This document shows positions 42,219 through 53,823 of a DNA stretch of 64,000 nt, in pieces. A model generated the notes under the pieces. That model made no database searches and was not told the origin of the DNA. It saw only the letters and a program-made list of their open reading frames with translations. The DNA is from Patella vulgata (taxonomy: Eukaryota; Mollusca; Gastropoda; Patellidae): contig NC_065882.2 of NCBI RefSeq assembly GCF_932274485.2, positions 61,789,431 to 61,853,430 of the forward strand, in the 5' to 3' direction. A program made the translations under genes and the position numbers. The number at the start of each line of letters is the position of its first letter. Position 1 is the stretch's first letter.

Positions 42219-44105
42219 GTGTCTGAAGGATTAGTGTCACTTGTAGGTGACGATGCCAATTTAAAAACCCTTAGGATATTACGTGATACAGGAGCTTCAC
42301 AAAGTTTGATGTTAGAAAAAGTTTTACCCTTTTCATCAAAGTCTTCTGTAGATGCTAATGTTCTTATTCAGGGTGTTGATTTGGGCTTTGTTAGTGTACC
42401 TCTTCATGATATTAACTTAAAGTCAGATTTAGTTTCTGGGCGTGTTACTGTGGGTATTAGACCTACTCTTCCTGTAGAAGGTATAGATTTATTACTAGGG
42501 AATGACTTAGCGGGTGATAAAGTTATTGTTAACCCGATTCTATCAAATAATCCTTCTTTTGAAAAGCCTGTTCACGATAATCAGGATTCTGATTTATTTA
42601 CTTACCCTGCTTGTGCAGTTACTAGGGCTATGAGTAAGATGTCTGAAAAGAAATCTCTTAATGAGGATATGTCTATTAATGAAGATTCTTATGTGTTAGA
42701 GGACACTTTTATGGCGAATATTCCTGATATTCAGTTTGATGCTTCATTTGATAAGGACCAAGTTCCTATTTTACACGACAGTACCTCTTTTCACCCTAAT
42801 AATCTTGAAGGTTTAGGTCCAGACCCTTTAAGTCGTTCTGAATTAATTATTGAACAAGGAAATGACCCTGATCTTGAGTGGAAGGTTGTTCATCAGATTG
42901 TTGTGCCAAAATTATATCGTCAAGAGGTTATAAGTTTAGCCCATGATTTGCCCATGGCTGGTCATTTGGGAGTTAACAAGACCTACCAAAGGATCTTAAA
43001 CCATTTTTATTGGCCGAATCTGAAAAAGGATGTTGTTGAATTGTGCAAGTCATGTCACAACTGTCAGGTTGTTGGAAAGCCTAATCAGATAATTCCTATC
43101 GCGCCTCTGTATCCCATCCCAGCATTTGAAGAACCTTTTAGTAGAGTACTTATCGATTGTGTGGGACCACTTCCTAAAACAAAAACAGGCAATGAATACC
43201 TTTTAACAATTATGTGTGCCTCCACTCGTTTTCCAGAGGCGATTCCTCTTAGAAATATTAAAACGCCAAATATAGTGAAAGCTTTAATTAAATTTTTCAC
43301 ATTAGTTGGTTTACCTAAATCTATACAGTCAGATCAAGGATCTAATTTTATGTCTAATTTGTTTCAGCAAGTCATGCATCAGTTAGATATTAATCAATTT
43401 AAATCTAGTGCATATCACCCTCAATCGCAGGGGGCGCTTGAACGTTTCCACCAAACTTTAAAAAATATGATTCGGTCATATTGTTTAGAGCACAAAAGAG
43501 ATTGGGACGAAGGCGTCCATCTTCTTTTATTTGCCGCTCGAGAAGCCGTTCAGGAGTCCCTTGGATTCAGCCCATTCGAATTAGTATTTGGCCACTCAGT
43601 GCGGGGACCGCTTACATTTCTTAAAGAGAAATGGTTAGGTGATGATACTAATATCAATATGTTAGATTATGTTGTTAGTTTTAAAGAAAGACTTAAAAGA
43701 GCATGTGAAATTGCCAAAGAAAATCTTAAAAATAGCCAGGTCAAAATGAAATACTGGTATGACAAGAAAGCCAAGAATCGTAATTTTAAATCTGGTGACA
43801 AGGTGCTTGCCTTTTTACCTATTCCTGGTAGTCCGCTACAGGCCCGATATCACGGTCCTTATGAAGTTGAATCTAAAGTTAGTGACTTAGATTATGTTAT
43901 TAAAACGCCTGGTCGTCGAAAACAAAACCAGTTATGTCATATTAACATGTTAAAGCCATATATTGAGAGAGAAACTTCAAACATTAGTAGACCTGTTGCT
44001 AATTTATCTGTGATGCAGGACGGAGGGGCTGACAAGGACAGCTGTCTAGTCGTTCGGATGGGACGAAAAACCGAGGTCCCGTGTACACATTGGCGTGCAC
44101 GTTAA
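42219..44105 (+). CDS. Protease-integrase ORF, copy B
   Basis: 628 residues. DTGAS protease motif, zinc-binding segment and DD35E integrase core as in copy A, again placed before reverse transcriptase. The 3' end of the ORF is SINE sequence. Confidence 0.85.
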   Translation: MSEGLVSLVGDDANLKTLRILRDTGASQSLMLEKVLPFSSKSSVDANVLIQGVDLGFVSVPLHDINLKSDLVSGRVTVGIRPTLPVEGIDLLLGNDLAGDKVIVNPILSNNPSFEKPVHDNQDSDLFTYPACAVTRAMSKMSEKKSLNEDMSINEDSYVLEDTFMANIPDIQFDASFDKDQVPILHDSTSFHPNNLEGLGPDPLSRSELIIEQGNDPDLEWKVVHQIVVPKLYRQEVISLAHDLPMAGHLGVNKTYQRILNHFYWPNLKKDVVELCKSCHNCQVVGKPNQIIPIAPLYPIPAFEEPFSRVLIDCVGPLPKTKTGNEYLLTIMCASTRFPEAIPLRNIKTPNIVKALIKFFTLVGLPKSIQSDQGSNFMSNLFQQVMHQLDINQFKSSAYHPQSQGALERFHQTLKNMIRSYCLEHKRDWDEGVHLLLFAAREAVQESLGFSPFELVFGHSVRGPLTFLKEKWLGDDTNINMLDYVVSFKERLKRACEIAKENLKNSQVKMKYWYDKKAKNRNFKSGDKVLAFLPIPGSPLQARYHGPYEVESKVSDLDYVIKTPGRRKQNQLCHINMLKPYIERETSNISRPVANLSVMQDGGADKDSCLVVRMGRKTEVPCTHWRAR

Positions 44106-44284
44106 AGATCCCTTGACAGTTGGAATTCGATATAAGAGTAGGCCGTAGTGCCGCTGTCCGGGCAAAATTTCCCTCATAGCACACTGTATGGCGTATGCCC
44201 GTCTTCATTAGCCCAGTTCGGAGCAAAACAGTAGGACGTTAAACCCCATTTCATTTCATTTCATTTCATTTGCTAATTTATCTG
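43998..44284 (+). mobile_element. 5'-truncated SINE in pol, copy B
   Basis: Body 44011-44271 with the same 13-bp direct repeats gctaatttatctg (43998-44010 and 44272-44284). Confidence 0.92.
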
Positions 44285-44289
44285 CTGTT

Positions 44290-45852
44290 TTGTCGAATGA
44301 TGAACAAGAAGTTATAGAACCTATACAATGTGATATTAAATTAAAGAATTCTGTTATACTTTCAAATTTAGATACTAAACTTAATCATTTAAGTGATGTT
44401 GAAAAAGATGAGTTAAAATCTTTAATACATAAATACATACATTTATTTCCTGATGTTCCAAGTAAAACGGAGGCTATATATCATGATGTTGACGTGGATG
44501 GGGCTGTACCTGTTAAACAACACCCATACCGTTTAAATCCTCTTAAATTGGAACATTTGAGAAATGAAGTTAAGTATATGTTGGAAAATGACATTATTGA
44601 ACCCAGTTACAGTGACTGGAGTTCACCATGCATATTAGTTCCAAAGCCTGATAAGTCATATCGTTTTTGTACAGACTTTAGAAAAGTTAATTCTGTTTCA
44701 ATAACTGATTCATTTCCTATCCCTAGAATAGATGATTGTATTGATAAAATTGGTGATGCACAATTTGTTAGTAGATTCGATCTTTTAAAGGGATATTGGC
44801 AGGTTCCATTAACGGAAAGGGCTAAAAGGGTATCAGCTTTTGTAACACCAGATGGTCTTTTTCAGTATAAAGTAATGCCGTTTGGTATGAAAAACGCACC
44901 AGCTACCTTTCAAAGATTAGTTAACGGAATTATTGCCGATTTACAAAATTGTGAGGGGTATATTGACGACATTATTACTTATAGTGATACATGGGAACAG
45001 CACAAGAATCAGTCAGATGCTTTATTTAAGAAATTATCTGATGCTACATTAACTGTAAATCTCATGAAAAGTGAATTTTGTCATGCTACTGTAGAATATT
45101 TAGGCCATATTGTAGGTCAAGGACAAGTAAAACCTATTAAAGCAAAAGTTGAAGCTATTGTAAATTTTACTCAGCCGAATAATAAGAAAGAAATGATGAG
45201 ATTTTTAGGTATGGCTGGTTATTATCGGAAGTTTTGTCCAAATTTTTCAGTTATTGCTAATCCCATGACAGATTTATTAAAAAAAGATGCTAAATTTATT
45301 TGGTCTAATCAATGTGCGAAAGCGTTTGATAAACTTAAAGCCATACTAATCACCTCTCCAATTCTTATCATACCAGATTTTACTAAACAGTTTAAACTTT
45401 CGGTAGATGCAAGTGATACAGGTGCAGGTTCAGTTTTGTCTCAGAATGATGTAAATGACATTGAACATCCTATATGTTATTTTTCAAAGAAATTTAATAG
45501 ATATCAAAAGAATTACTCTACCATTGAAAAAGAATGCTTGGCATTAATACTGTCTCTGCAACACTTTGATTTCTATTTGGGAACAACTTTATATCCTGTA
45601 ATTGTATGTACAGATCACAACCCACTTACTTTTATTCATAAAATGAAAAATAAGAACCAGAGGTTGCTCAGATGGAGTTTAATGTTACAAGAATACAACA
45701 TTGTTATTAAACATATAAAAGGTAGAGATAATGTTATACCTGATACCTTATCTAGAGTAAATTACGTGTTACATTTAAAGTTTACATTACATTTAAACTT
45801 TTTTAAAGGGGGGAGGTGTCATGTATTACATGATATTGTTATGTGTGTATAA
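44290..45852 (+). CDS. Reverse transcriptase-RNase H ORF, copy B
   Basis: 520 residues, with YIDD at 224-227 and RNase H D373, E415 and D442. Differs from copy A by very few residues (for example NAPAT in place of NAPPT). Confidence 0.88.
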   Translation: MSNDEQEVIEPIQCDIKLKNSVILSNLDTKLNHLSDVEKDELKSLIHKYIHLFPDVPSKTEAIYHDVDVDGAVPVKQHPYRLNPLKLEHLRNEVKYMLENDIIEPSYSDWSSPCILVPKPDKSYRFCTDFRKVNSVSITDSFPIPRIDDCIDKIGDAQFVSRFDLLKGYWQVPLTERAKRVSAFVTPDGLFQYKVMPFGMKNAPATFQRLVNGIIADLQNCEGYIDDIITYSDTWEQHKNQSDALFKKLSDATLTVNLMKSEFCHATVEYLGHIVGQGQVKPIKAKVEAIVNFTQPNNKKEMMRFLGMAGYYRKFCPNFSVIANPMTDLLKKDAKFIWSNQCAKAFDKLKAILITSPILIIPDFTKQFKLSVDASDTGAGSVLSQNDVNDIEHPICYFSKKFNRYQKNYSTIEKECLALILSLQHFDFYLGTTLYPVIVCTDHNPLTFIHKMKNKNQRLLRWSLMLQEYNIVIKHIKGRDNVIPDTLSRVNYVLHLKFTLHLNFFKGGRCHVLHDIVMCV

Positions 45853-46227
45853 TTGTCTCTATGATTATAATGAATAATCAGTTCATTGTTGTTACTAAAG
45901 TTGTGGTGTGATTCGTGATGCTGGGGTTGCGGCAGAGGCATGGCAACCAGCGGCATGGTGGAGATTTGTTGTGAAGTTTCGTGTGTAAATTCTTTCATTG
46001 CATAGTTAGATATAAGTTATTGTATTATTTTATACCGTGTGAATGTTCGGTAATATGTCTAAATCATCGTTGATAACTCGTATCAAGTTCGTTTCATGAT
46101 TATAGTAAGTAATTCGCGATAGAGTAGAAGATTCCAGCATCAACGCAGATTCCAGAATAGTTCGACCCACGTGACATCGGAATGTGTGTTGACAAACATG
46201 TGTGTTAGGAACTGATTCTTTAATATA

Positions 46228-48153
46228 CTATTCAAAAAAAGTAGGGGATATTTGATTTTGGGGGCATAATACTAAAATATGCAAATGACTACGAAAAAAG
46301 TCACTATAGAACCTAACAGAAAAAACATTTCCAGTTACATGTGACGCCCAAACGCACCAATAGCTACCGCATGGAATGCAGGTGATGCTTGGGATCATCA
46401 TGGGGGTCCAACCCAAGATTTGCACGACTCTGACTTTGAATGTTACAGTCATTGTGGCATTGAATTCCAGGGTGGAAACATCAGTTTAATTGTTTTAGTG
46501 ACCAGAAAACAAATTTTGATATGCGTCGGCTTACCAAAAATGAAAGGTTACGTGCTCTTGCATGCTACAGATCGGCACAACACAGGCGGTTGTGGCGCGG
46601 ACGATGAATGTTTCTCAGTCTGTCATAAGCAGGCTATGGTCCAGATACCGTGATACACAACCTGTACAGGACAGACCACGCTCAGGTCGACCAAGGGCGA
46701 CAACTCAAGCCCAGGATCGATTTATCCGTACCTTGGCCTTGAGAAATCGTGTCATCACAGCAAATCAGGTAAGCGCTCGTCTTCAAACAGACACTGGTGT
46801 GAGAGTGAGTGGCCAGACGATTCGGAATCGACTGCATAGGGGTCACCTTTCGCGCCCGACGTCCTCGCGTGATCCCTTGTTTGAGAGATCATCACATTCA
46901 GGCAAGACGTCGTTGGTGTAGGGATCGTCAACACTGGGATAATCGACGCTGGAGCAATGTGATGTTTTCAGATGAGTCAAGGTTCACTGTTGATTTTTTG
47001 GACAGACGTAGGAGGGTGTGGCGTCGTCGAAACGAGCGCTTCCAAGACGTTAACGTCATCAGACATGATCGATTTGGGGGTGGTTCTGTTATGGTGTGGG
47101 GAGGCATCACTGTTGCTGGAAGAACGGCTTTACATGTTGTTGCAGGGCGTGTTACAGGCCAGTACTACCGGGACAACATCTTGGCAGTCCATGTTGTGCC
47201 GTTCGCACGACGTCATGGCCGCCGTTTCATCTTCCAGGATGACAACGCAAGATGTCACAGGGCCAGGATCGTTACAGGTTACCTCCAACAACAGAACATC
47301 ACCACATTACCTTGGCCAGCACTGAGTCCCGACCTCTCCCCCATCGAGCATGTCTGGGACATGCTTGGACAGAGGTTACGTCAACGTCAACAACGTCCTG
47401 CCAATGTCCAAGAACTTGCTGCTGCGTTGCAACAGGAATGGGACAAGCTGGACCAAAATGACCTTAGACGTCTCATTAGGAGTATGCCACGTCGGATCAA
47501 TGCTTGTTTGGCAAACAGAGGAGGATTTACCCGTTACTGACTTGGTTGTGATGCTGTGGTAACTTTGCTGTTTGACCCCGGGTATCATTTTACCCTTATA
47601 ATGGTCAGTCTGTGCCTTACTTAGTCTAACGATCATTTGGAATAAATCGATGAATGTGAACTTCATTTCATTTTGTCATTTGTTTCTTCGTCAGTTTCAT
47701 TAGGTGACTTTAATAACACTTAAAAATCACGGTATCTGGACCATAGCCTGCTTATGACAGACTGAGAAACATTCATCGTCCGCGCCACAACCGCCTGTGT
47801 TGTGCCGATTTGTAGCATGCCAAGGGCACGTAACCTTTCATTTTGGGTAAGCCGACGCATATCAAAATTTGTTTTCTGGTCACTAAAACAATTAAACTGA
47901 TGTTTCCACCCTGGAATTCAATGCCACAATGACTGTAACATTCAAAGTCAGAGTCGTGCAAATCTTGGGTTGGACCCCCATGATGATCCCAAGCATCACC
48001 TGCATTCCATGCGGTAGCTATTGGAGCGTTTGGGCGTCACATGTAACTGGAAATGTTTCTTCTGTTAGGTTCTATAGTGACATTTTTCGTAGTCATTTGC
48101 ATATTTTAGTATTATGCCCCCAAAATCAAATATCCCCTACTTTTTTTGAATAG
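46228..48153. mobile_element. Chimeric Tc1 element: T1 fused to an inverted end of T2
   Basis: 46228-47729 is T1 without its last 25 bp. 47730-48153 is the left-end 424 bp of T2 in opposite orientation. The join shares atca with both parents (8720-8723 and 10992-10995 in copy A). The result has two left-end inverted repeats, no right end, TA at both edges (46226-46227 and 48154-48155), and inverted arms of about 424 bp that could fold into a hairpin. Confidence 0.93.
46521..47540 (+). pseudogene. Tc1 transposase of T1, frameshifted, copy B
   Basis: Same two single-base indels as copy A (7515-8534). The C-terminal part reads NDLRRLIRSM and ends GGFTRY as in T2, whereas copy A has NDLIRLIRSM and GGFTRN. 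Copy A has thus gained extra changes since the duplication. Confidence 0.85.
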
Positions 48154-48163
48154 TATATATAAA

Positions 48164-48324
48164 TTGGCATGTACAAGAATTGGGGTGCACGTAAAAGAAT
48201 TGGCGTGCGCGTAAAAGAACCCTCGGCAGTAGGGCAAAATTTCCCCTTAGCACACTGTATGGCGTATCATTATCCCAGTCGGATCAGAGCAGTAGGACGT
48301 TAAATCCCATTTCCTTTCATTCCA
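48164..48324 (+). mobile_element. SINE 3' fragment upstream of the GPCR gene, copy B
   Basis: Equivalent of 11430-11590. Confidence 0.8.
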
Positions 48325-48371
48325 AATTTGCACGATTAGCCATCTAAGGGCTAAAATACGAATCAGAACCA

Positions 48372-48379
48372 TATAAAAG
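48372..48379 (+). promoter_or_regulatory. Possible TATA box of the GPCR gene, copy B
   Basis: TATAAAAG, the same position relative to the ATG as in copy A. Confidence 0.35.
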
Positions 48380-48450
48380 TGATGACCTATCTGTTCGACG
48401 CTTTTCATTTTCAGTACTATTGGAGGGGTTGTGTAATTCTAACTCGTTCT

Positions 48451-48464
48451 TCTTTTTATTTCAG
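48451..48464 (+). promoter_or_regulatory. Likely 3' splice site before the GPCR start codon, copy B
   Basis: ctttttatttcag abutting ATGATG at 48465, as in copy A. Confidence 0.5.
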
Positions 48465-49493
48465 ATGATGAATTCGAATAAAACGTTAAAGTCAGATCCT
48501 GGTGTGGCAGAATTCGACCTGAGTTCGTATGCCAACAGTTCTCATGAGCGCGGATTTATCAATAGTGCTAAAGTTGGAATCTCAATCTGTGTGTGGAACA
48601 TTGCTGTTAATCTTCTCTTAATCTTCTTCATTCTATGTTTTCGTAGAACTCGGAGACAATTTGTCATGATTCAGATTACTAACATTGCCGTGATAGATCT
48701 CTTAACAAGTGCATTGGTGAATACACTGACTATTTATTATGAATTTGAACAGTGGAAGCTAGGACAAACGATGTGCGAAGCCTGGTTAATCCTGGATGTG
48801 ATGTTACCTTTTGCAGCCTTTCTGGGAATCATGTTGCTTTATTTTGACAGATTGATATTCGCCATGAGGCCATCATTCTATTACAGATTATTTAATCAAC
48901 TACCACATCGCTGCATCTATCTGGCAATTCCTTGGGTTTTGAGTTCTATTATTATAGTTCCAATATGGTTATTTTGTGAAGTAAACACCATTAGGCTACA
49001 TTTTATGTGCATTTACGCTTTAACGGAAAGCGCCATGGTGGCTTCGTGGGTTATCGCCCTGTTTTTGCCTTGTATGGGATTAATTATGTTAACTGTTTTA
49101 GTGCTAGTAACCGTTGTTAATCAAATGCCGACCAATCTCAACGAATTCAGCAGCGTAACCTTCGAAGAGCATCGCCTTAGCCAGCGTGCTCAGAGAGAGC
49201 GACATTACAGCATTGTTCTTGCTTTGTGCATTGTAAGTTTTTGTGCCCTTGTGATGCAGTTACCATCTGGTACCATCATCTTGCCGAAAAATTTGAGCTG
49301 GCTGAGATCGGCAACACCCGGTGTGCGACCAATCATTTGGTTCTTGTTTACAGAGATAAAATTCTCGTGCTGTTGCTGTGTACACGCAGAATCAGATTCT
49401 ACGGCACCAGAAGCAGTGCCAATGACGTCATACACTCATCAAGAGGCGTTAACGTCTGTTAGTAATGCTAACGGAAGTACCATTGTTACATGA
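48465..49493 (+). CDS. Class A G-protein-coupled receptor, divergent; copy B
   Basis: 342 residues, identical in protein sequence to the copy A receptor (11731-12759), including the unusual DRL and RPIIW motifs. If the duplication is real, the animal carries two identical receptor genes in direct orientation 36.7 kb apart. The preserved identity means either a very recent event or allelic copies. Confidence 0.85.
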   Translation: MMNSNKTLKSDPGVAEFDLSSYANSSHERGFINSAKVGISICVWNIAVNLLLIFFILCFRRTRRQFVMIQITNIAVIDLLTSALVNTLTIYYEFEQWKLGQTMCEAWLILDVMLPFAAFLGIMLLYFDRLIFAMRPSFYYRLFNQLPHRCIYLAIPWVLSSIIIVPIWLFCEVNTIRLHFMCIYALTESAMVASWVIALFLPCMGLIMLTVLVLVTVVNQMPTNLNEFSSVTFEEHRLSQRAQRERHYSIVLALCIVSFCALVMQLPSGTIILPKNLSWLRSATPGVRPIIWFLFTEIKFSCCCCVHAESDSTAPEAVPMTSYTHQEALTSVSNANGSTIVT

Positions 49494-49985
49494 CTGGATG
49501 AAAACGATCATGAAGATACTAAAAAAAATGGTGCTGATAAATTTATTTCATTGACGTTAGTTTAGAATACAAAACTTATAAAATGTGTATCCAAGGCAGT
49601 TAGTTTTATGGTTGTCCTGACCGAAAAGTTTGCGAAAATGTTCACGTTCAAAGACAGGGAAACTGATAAAATCAGACGTCCCACTAACCTTTATACTAGA
49701 AGTCATATTGAGACAATCATACCGTTATATACTACAAGCACATGCGCTGTGCTCGGAGAGAATATCTGCGGGACAGTGTCATTTCCCCCTGGTCGTCTTC
49801 GAATTCAACTTTCTAAGTTTATGTTACGTGCATGTGTATTGGTGAATTGCAGTGGATAGGCAATTCGTTGGTGACTGTTAAAGGGGGTACGAGATACTTA
49901 GTTGTAGTTCTTTGCATCGTACTATGAAATGACAAATGAAAATCGAATAATAATTTTTAATTAACGTTTTGTGAGAAATATTCTC
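49494..49985. other. 3' flank of the GPCR gene, copy B
   Basis: Equivalent of 12760-13251. No gene supported. Confidence 0.5.
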
Positions 49986-49993
49986 ACTTAGTT

Positions 49994-50320
49994 CAGTGGT
50001 TCCCAACCTTATCTTGGTTGCGACCCCATTCCAGAAACCAGCATCTGATCGCGACCCCTCGAAGAACAAATTCACCTTTTACTATGAAACATCACCATTG
50101 TTTACTTTTATTATCGTTTCACTTTTGACAACTTATTGTTTACATTTTTCCACTTTTATAAAAATTGAGGAAAGACGATTAGCAATGTTGCAAGAGGTAT
50201 ATAGATCAGAGAGGCATATGCTTTTCATGAAAATCATGACATTTTTTTAAAAAGGTTTCAGAGAAGTCCGTCACGACCCCACGAAAAGTGCTGTCGCGAC
50301 CTAAAGGTTGGGAACCCACG
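49994..50320. mobile_element. hAT-like MITE, copy B
   Basis: Equivalent of 13260-13586. Its right end (aaggttgggaaccc) pairs better with the left end than in copy A, so copy A has the derived base. Confidence 0.8.
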
Positions 50321-50751
50321 ACTTAGTGCAAATGTGGTAGCAAACTTTGATGCAATTTTCTCTTTTTTTTTTTGGTACTTTTAAAATTCTGGGAACCACT
50401 TTACGCCAACAGTAAGAATTTTAATGCTGCATTCAAGGCTTGAGATTTGCGGCTAGAGATATAATTTGGAGAAACCAAAAGTATTTTATCTGATCATGTG
50501 GGTCAAAGGCCCTATATACATTTATAAAGGCCCTATATACATTTAGGTGTTTCGTAGAATTTGTAATTAATGTTGTTTTTAATTGTTTCAATGTGTCTTT
50601 TCAACTTGTCACTGTGTGTTTAAATGAAATAAATAACAGGAACAATTGTTGTTTTTCCTTGTTACTTGTTTCAAAAACTTCATTATCAATTTTACGTTGC
50701 TATTTTCTATTTTCTTTCTCTCTCGAATTGCCGATTATTGTTTTAAGAATA

Positions 50752-50978
50752 CAGAGAGGCGTTGAGTCAACTGGCGGGGTTTCGATTCCCCGGATGTACG
50801 TGACAAGGTGTAGGGTCGCCTGTCCAACCTCGTGGGTTTTCTCCGGGTCCTCTGGTTTCCTCCCACTGCTAAAGACCCCTACGCGCAAGCAAATTATTGA
50901 AATAAAAAAAAAAACATATGTTAGTCCGAAATGACCTAGTTTGTGTCGAGTGGACGTTAAACCCCATTTCTCTTTCTA
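50752..50978 (+). mobile_element. V-SINE/RUDI-like SINE, copy B
   Basis: Equivalent of 14018-14245, with a shorter poly-A stretch. Confidence 0.85.
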
Positions 50979-52426
50979 TCTCATAGCCCGAAACCTTTGG
51001 ATAAACTTGGCAACTTGTTGGTTGATGACCAGTACAGAGAGTCATAACTATTGGACAATATTTATGTTATTTATTTAAAAATAAATTGAGGGATGACGTG
51101 CGATTTGTCACGCGGATTTCTTCGCTGACATAATTTTAGTTACTGGTACATATTTATAGAAAAACTAAATGCACTTCGTTCTTTTACCAGTCAAGCGGTG
51201 TGTCATGAACAACTACTCATCGATCTTTCTAACTTTTAGACGTCATACTCATACGCTTTCGCTAATAGATGTTATTACTACCCAACGATCTTCCTATCTT
51301 TAGAAAATAATTCGGTGAAAGATCTAGGATTCAGTTTTAATTTTAGCACCACGACCCAAGAAATACTGAAGTCCTATGTTCCATAGAGTTGGGGTCACTC
51401 TACTATGTTTAAATTCATTCTTTATTTTATCTAAAAATCAATATTAAGTTAAGACAGGAAGCTTAGTGTCTGTGGATCTAAACCAAGACTATACCATGCA
51501 AGGAACCGAAAGCTTTTAGATCCGAGAATTTAATTAATATTTCCAATGCCCTGGTATCCTTGAGCAATAGCATAAATAACGTTCCCGAGACATCCGTAAA
51601 TCAGACAAGTTTGAACGCCACGGTTATGATATATTTAAAAAAATAATCTTAACTGTATGTGATAAAATAGTGAACTTGTTCAATGTTTGATATCTAAGTA
51701 TTGCTATTATTATATATGTTGTTAATCTGTTGTAATATATATTTTGTACATTCTTATATAGAGAATCTCCTACGAATCTTTTTTGATATAGAAAAAGACG
51801 AGTAGGTGATTTTATTTATCCCCCAATCCTTTGTTACATGCACAAATAAATAAATATAATTCTTTGCTATAGATTTAACTTTTACTGAACATGATTGCAT
51901 TACGGCGTAGTGATGCATCATTTTTTGACAGCAAATCAACCAGTGTTTCCACCAAAAATGAACTGTTCTTTGAAAATAAAAAAAGTAGTTTGTTTTTAAC
52001 AGATTATGAAATTTATCACACAAGCGATATCTACTGTAGAATGTATTATTGGGTGATAAATTTTATTATCTATGTGCATCTTATACTAATATTTTTTAAA
52101 AACTATTCACCTCAGAACCGAGGAGTGTTTAAAAAGTCAGGACGTCGTGGACCAGCAGGTGGTTGTAGCAAGACATGAAAGCTATATAAAGAAACAAATT
52201 ATAATGATAAACTACTCTACATTTACGGGATCACTCAATTGACACATTCTATTTGTCTAATGATACACGCGTGTAACTTATGTGATGTGTACAGAAATTG
52301 TGCCATTAATTTCGGTGGTTTTATAACCAATTTGTCTTCTACACTGACTTGTTCTGTACTGACCCGTCATTTATTACCAAATTGACAGAAAGGTTTAAAT
52401 GGTCTCGGTATATGAGTTTTGCTTTT
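50979..52426. other. Non-coding, no feature seen, copy B
   Basis: Equivalent of 14246-15693. Confidence 0.5.
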
Positions 52427-52817
52427 GCATAGGATGACTCGGCAAACCTCAGTAGATTCCAGTACCAAACATCTAGCCTCGGCTGTATGACGAAGTCCGC
52501 CATTGGAACTACTTTCAAGTTCCCGGATTACCAACGGCGTTGCCCATGACGACGCCTTTGAAGAATGTTTTATCATACAAATATTTCAAAGTCTGCAGCT
52601 ATTTTTCTTTCAGGTTTATCCGATTTTCTTCAAACAAGGACAACTTTGCACTGAAAATTCTACACACTTCTTTTTAAAAGCGGCAAGTTTCCCTAATAAG
52701 TAAACCGGTGCTGCATCGCAATTGTATAGGCGTAGGTACATATCACTTACCGTCATACAGCCAAGGCTAGATGTAGAGTAACGGAATCTGCCGAGGTTTG
52801 CCGAGTGAGCATAGGAT
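52427..52817. mobile_element. Long-TIR MITE with 9-bp target duplication, copy B
   Basis: Equivalent of 15694-16084, with the same arms and gcataggat flanks. Confidence 0.72.
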
Positions 52818-53821
52818 AATACTTGAAATAAAATTAATCTGACATGGCTAATTAAGCAGTGCACGTACGAAATTTTAAGTATTTTATTTTTTATAGATTT
52901 GTCATGTGTGTGAGACTGTACCAACCTTTTGTATAATTGTACGTGCCTAAATTATATAAATGGATTTTAAACCATTTTGGAGATTGTGTGATTTTATTCC
53001 GTGGAACTGGTAATACGAATCAAAAATAAAAGATAGTCCTTAACCACAAGATAGGGAACGATCTAGTCAGATTTAATACCAGGATTTAAACCCGTCAATT
53101 GTTCGAGGAAAATCTCATTATCGTAGTCACTATTTGCCTTGAGTCGAATTACAGTAACCGGCAAGGTGGCAAGGAACTTACATATCATGATATTCTGGAT
53201 TTGAATCCAGCTTTTGAGTGACAGGATCAATAGACCGTTAAATCGAAACTGCCACAAGGACACAGCTCGCGACAGGATGATTTATCAATAACCTATCTGA
53301 CAAAAGCGATTATACCAGTTGTATTGTACAACTTTTACAGCAATAATCGAATATTTCCGACCCGGCATTATGTCATCCCGTCTTTGCATAAATTTTGTTT
53401 AATGAAGGATGACATGTAAGAAAGTTAATCTATGAAAACTCGTAAGTTTACAAAGAATTAAAACATAGTTCAAATTGATATATTGCCCAGTCGGAGCAGA
53501 AAAGTAGGTGTCACACTATCTTAGTGATAACAGAGATCAGTTTGGTAAATATATGATTTATTTACACCAGGTATATAAAACAGCTACAGTTACATACATA
53601 CAACAATACAGGAACTTAAACTAATATACAGGAACACCTATATTAAATCCACCATTCTGCCCCTCTGCCAAGGCAGCGGCTGAACTCGGGTGAGTCCATA
53701 CGCCGGTCTCTCCGTCTCCGCTCGTCTCTAATCGTCTTTAGTTGTCTGCCTGACTGTCAGCAAACTCCTGCTAATAGCGTACGACAATTAGGGAAAATGG
53801 TTAAGAGTGATCATCATATTA
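52818..53821. other. Non-coding, copy B
   Basis: Equivalent of 16085-17088. Confidence 0.4.
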
Positions 53822-53823
53822 TA

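Larger units (their letters stand above)
40115..46227 (+). mobile_element. Gmr1-like Ty3 (Gypsy) LTR retrotransposon, copy B
   Basis: Counterpart of 988-8969, with 5' LTR 40115-40785, the same ORF layout and the same SINE in pol. Its 3' LTR starts at 45817 and runs into the Tc1 chimera. It is a broken fossil, with at least two breaks (the SINE in pol and an incomplete 3' end). Confidence 0.88.
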
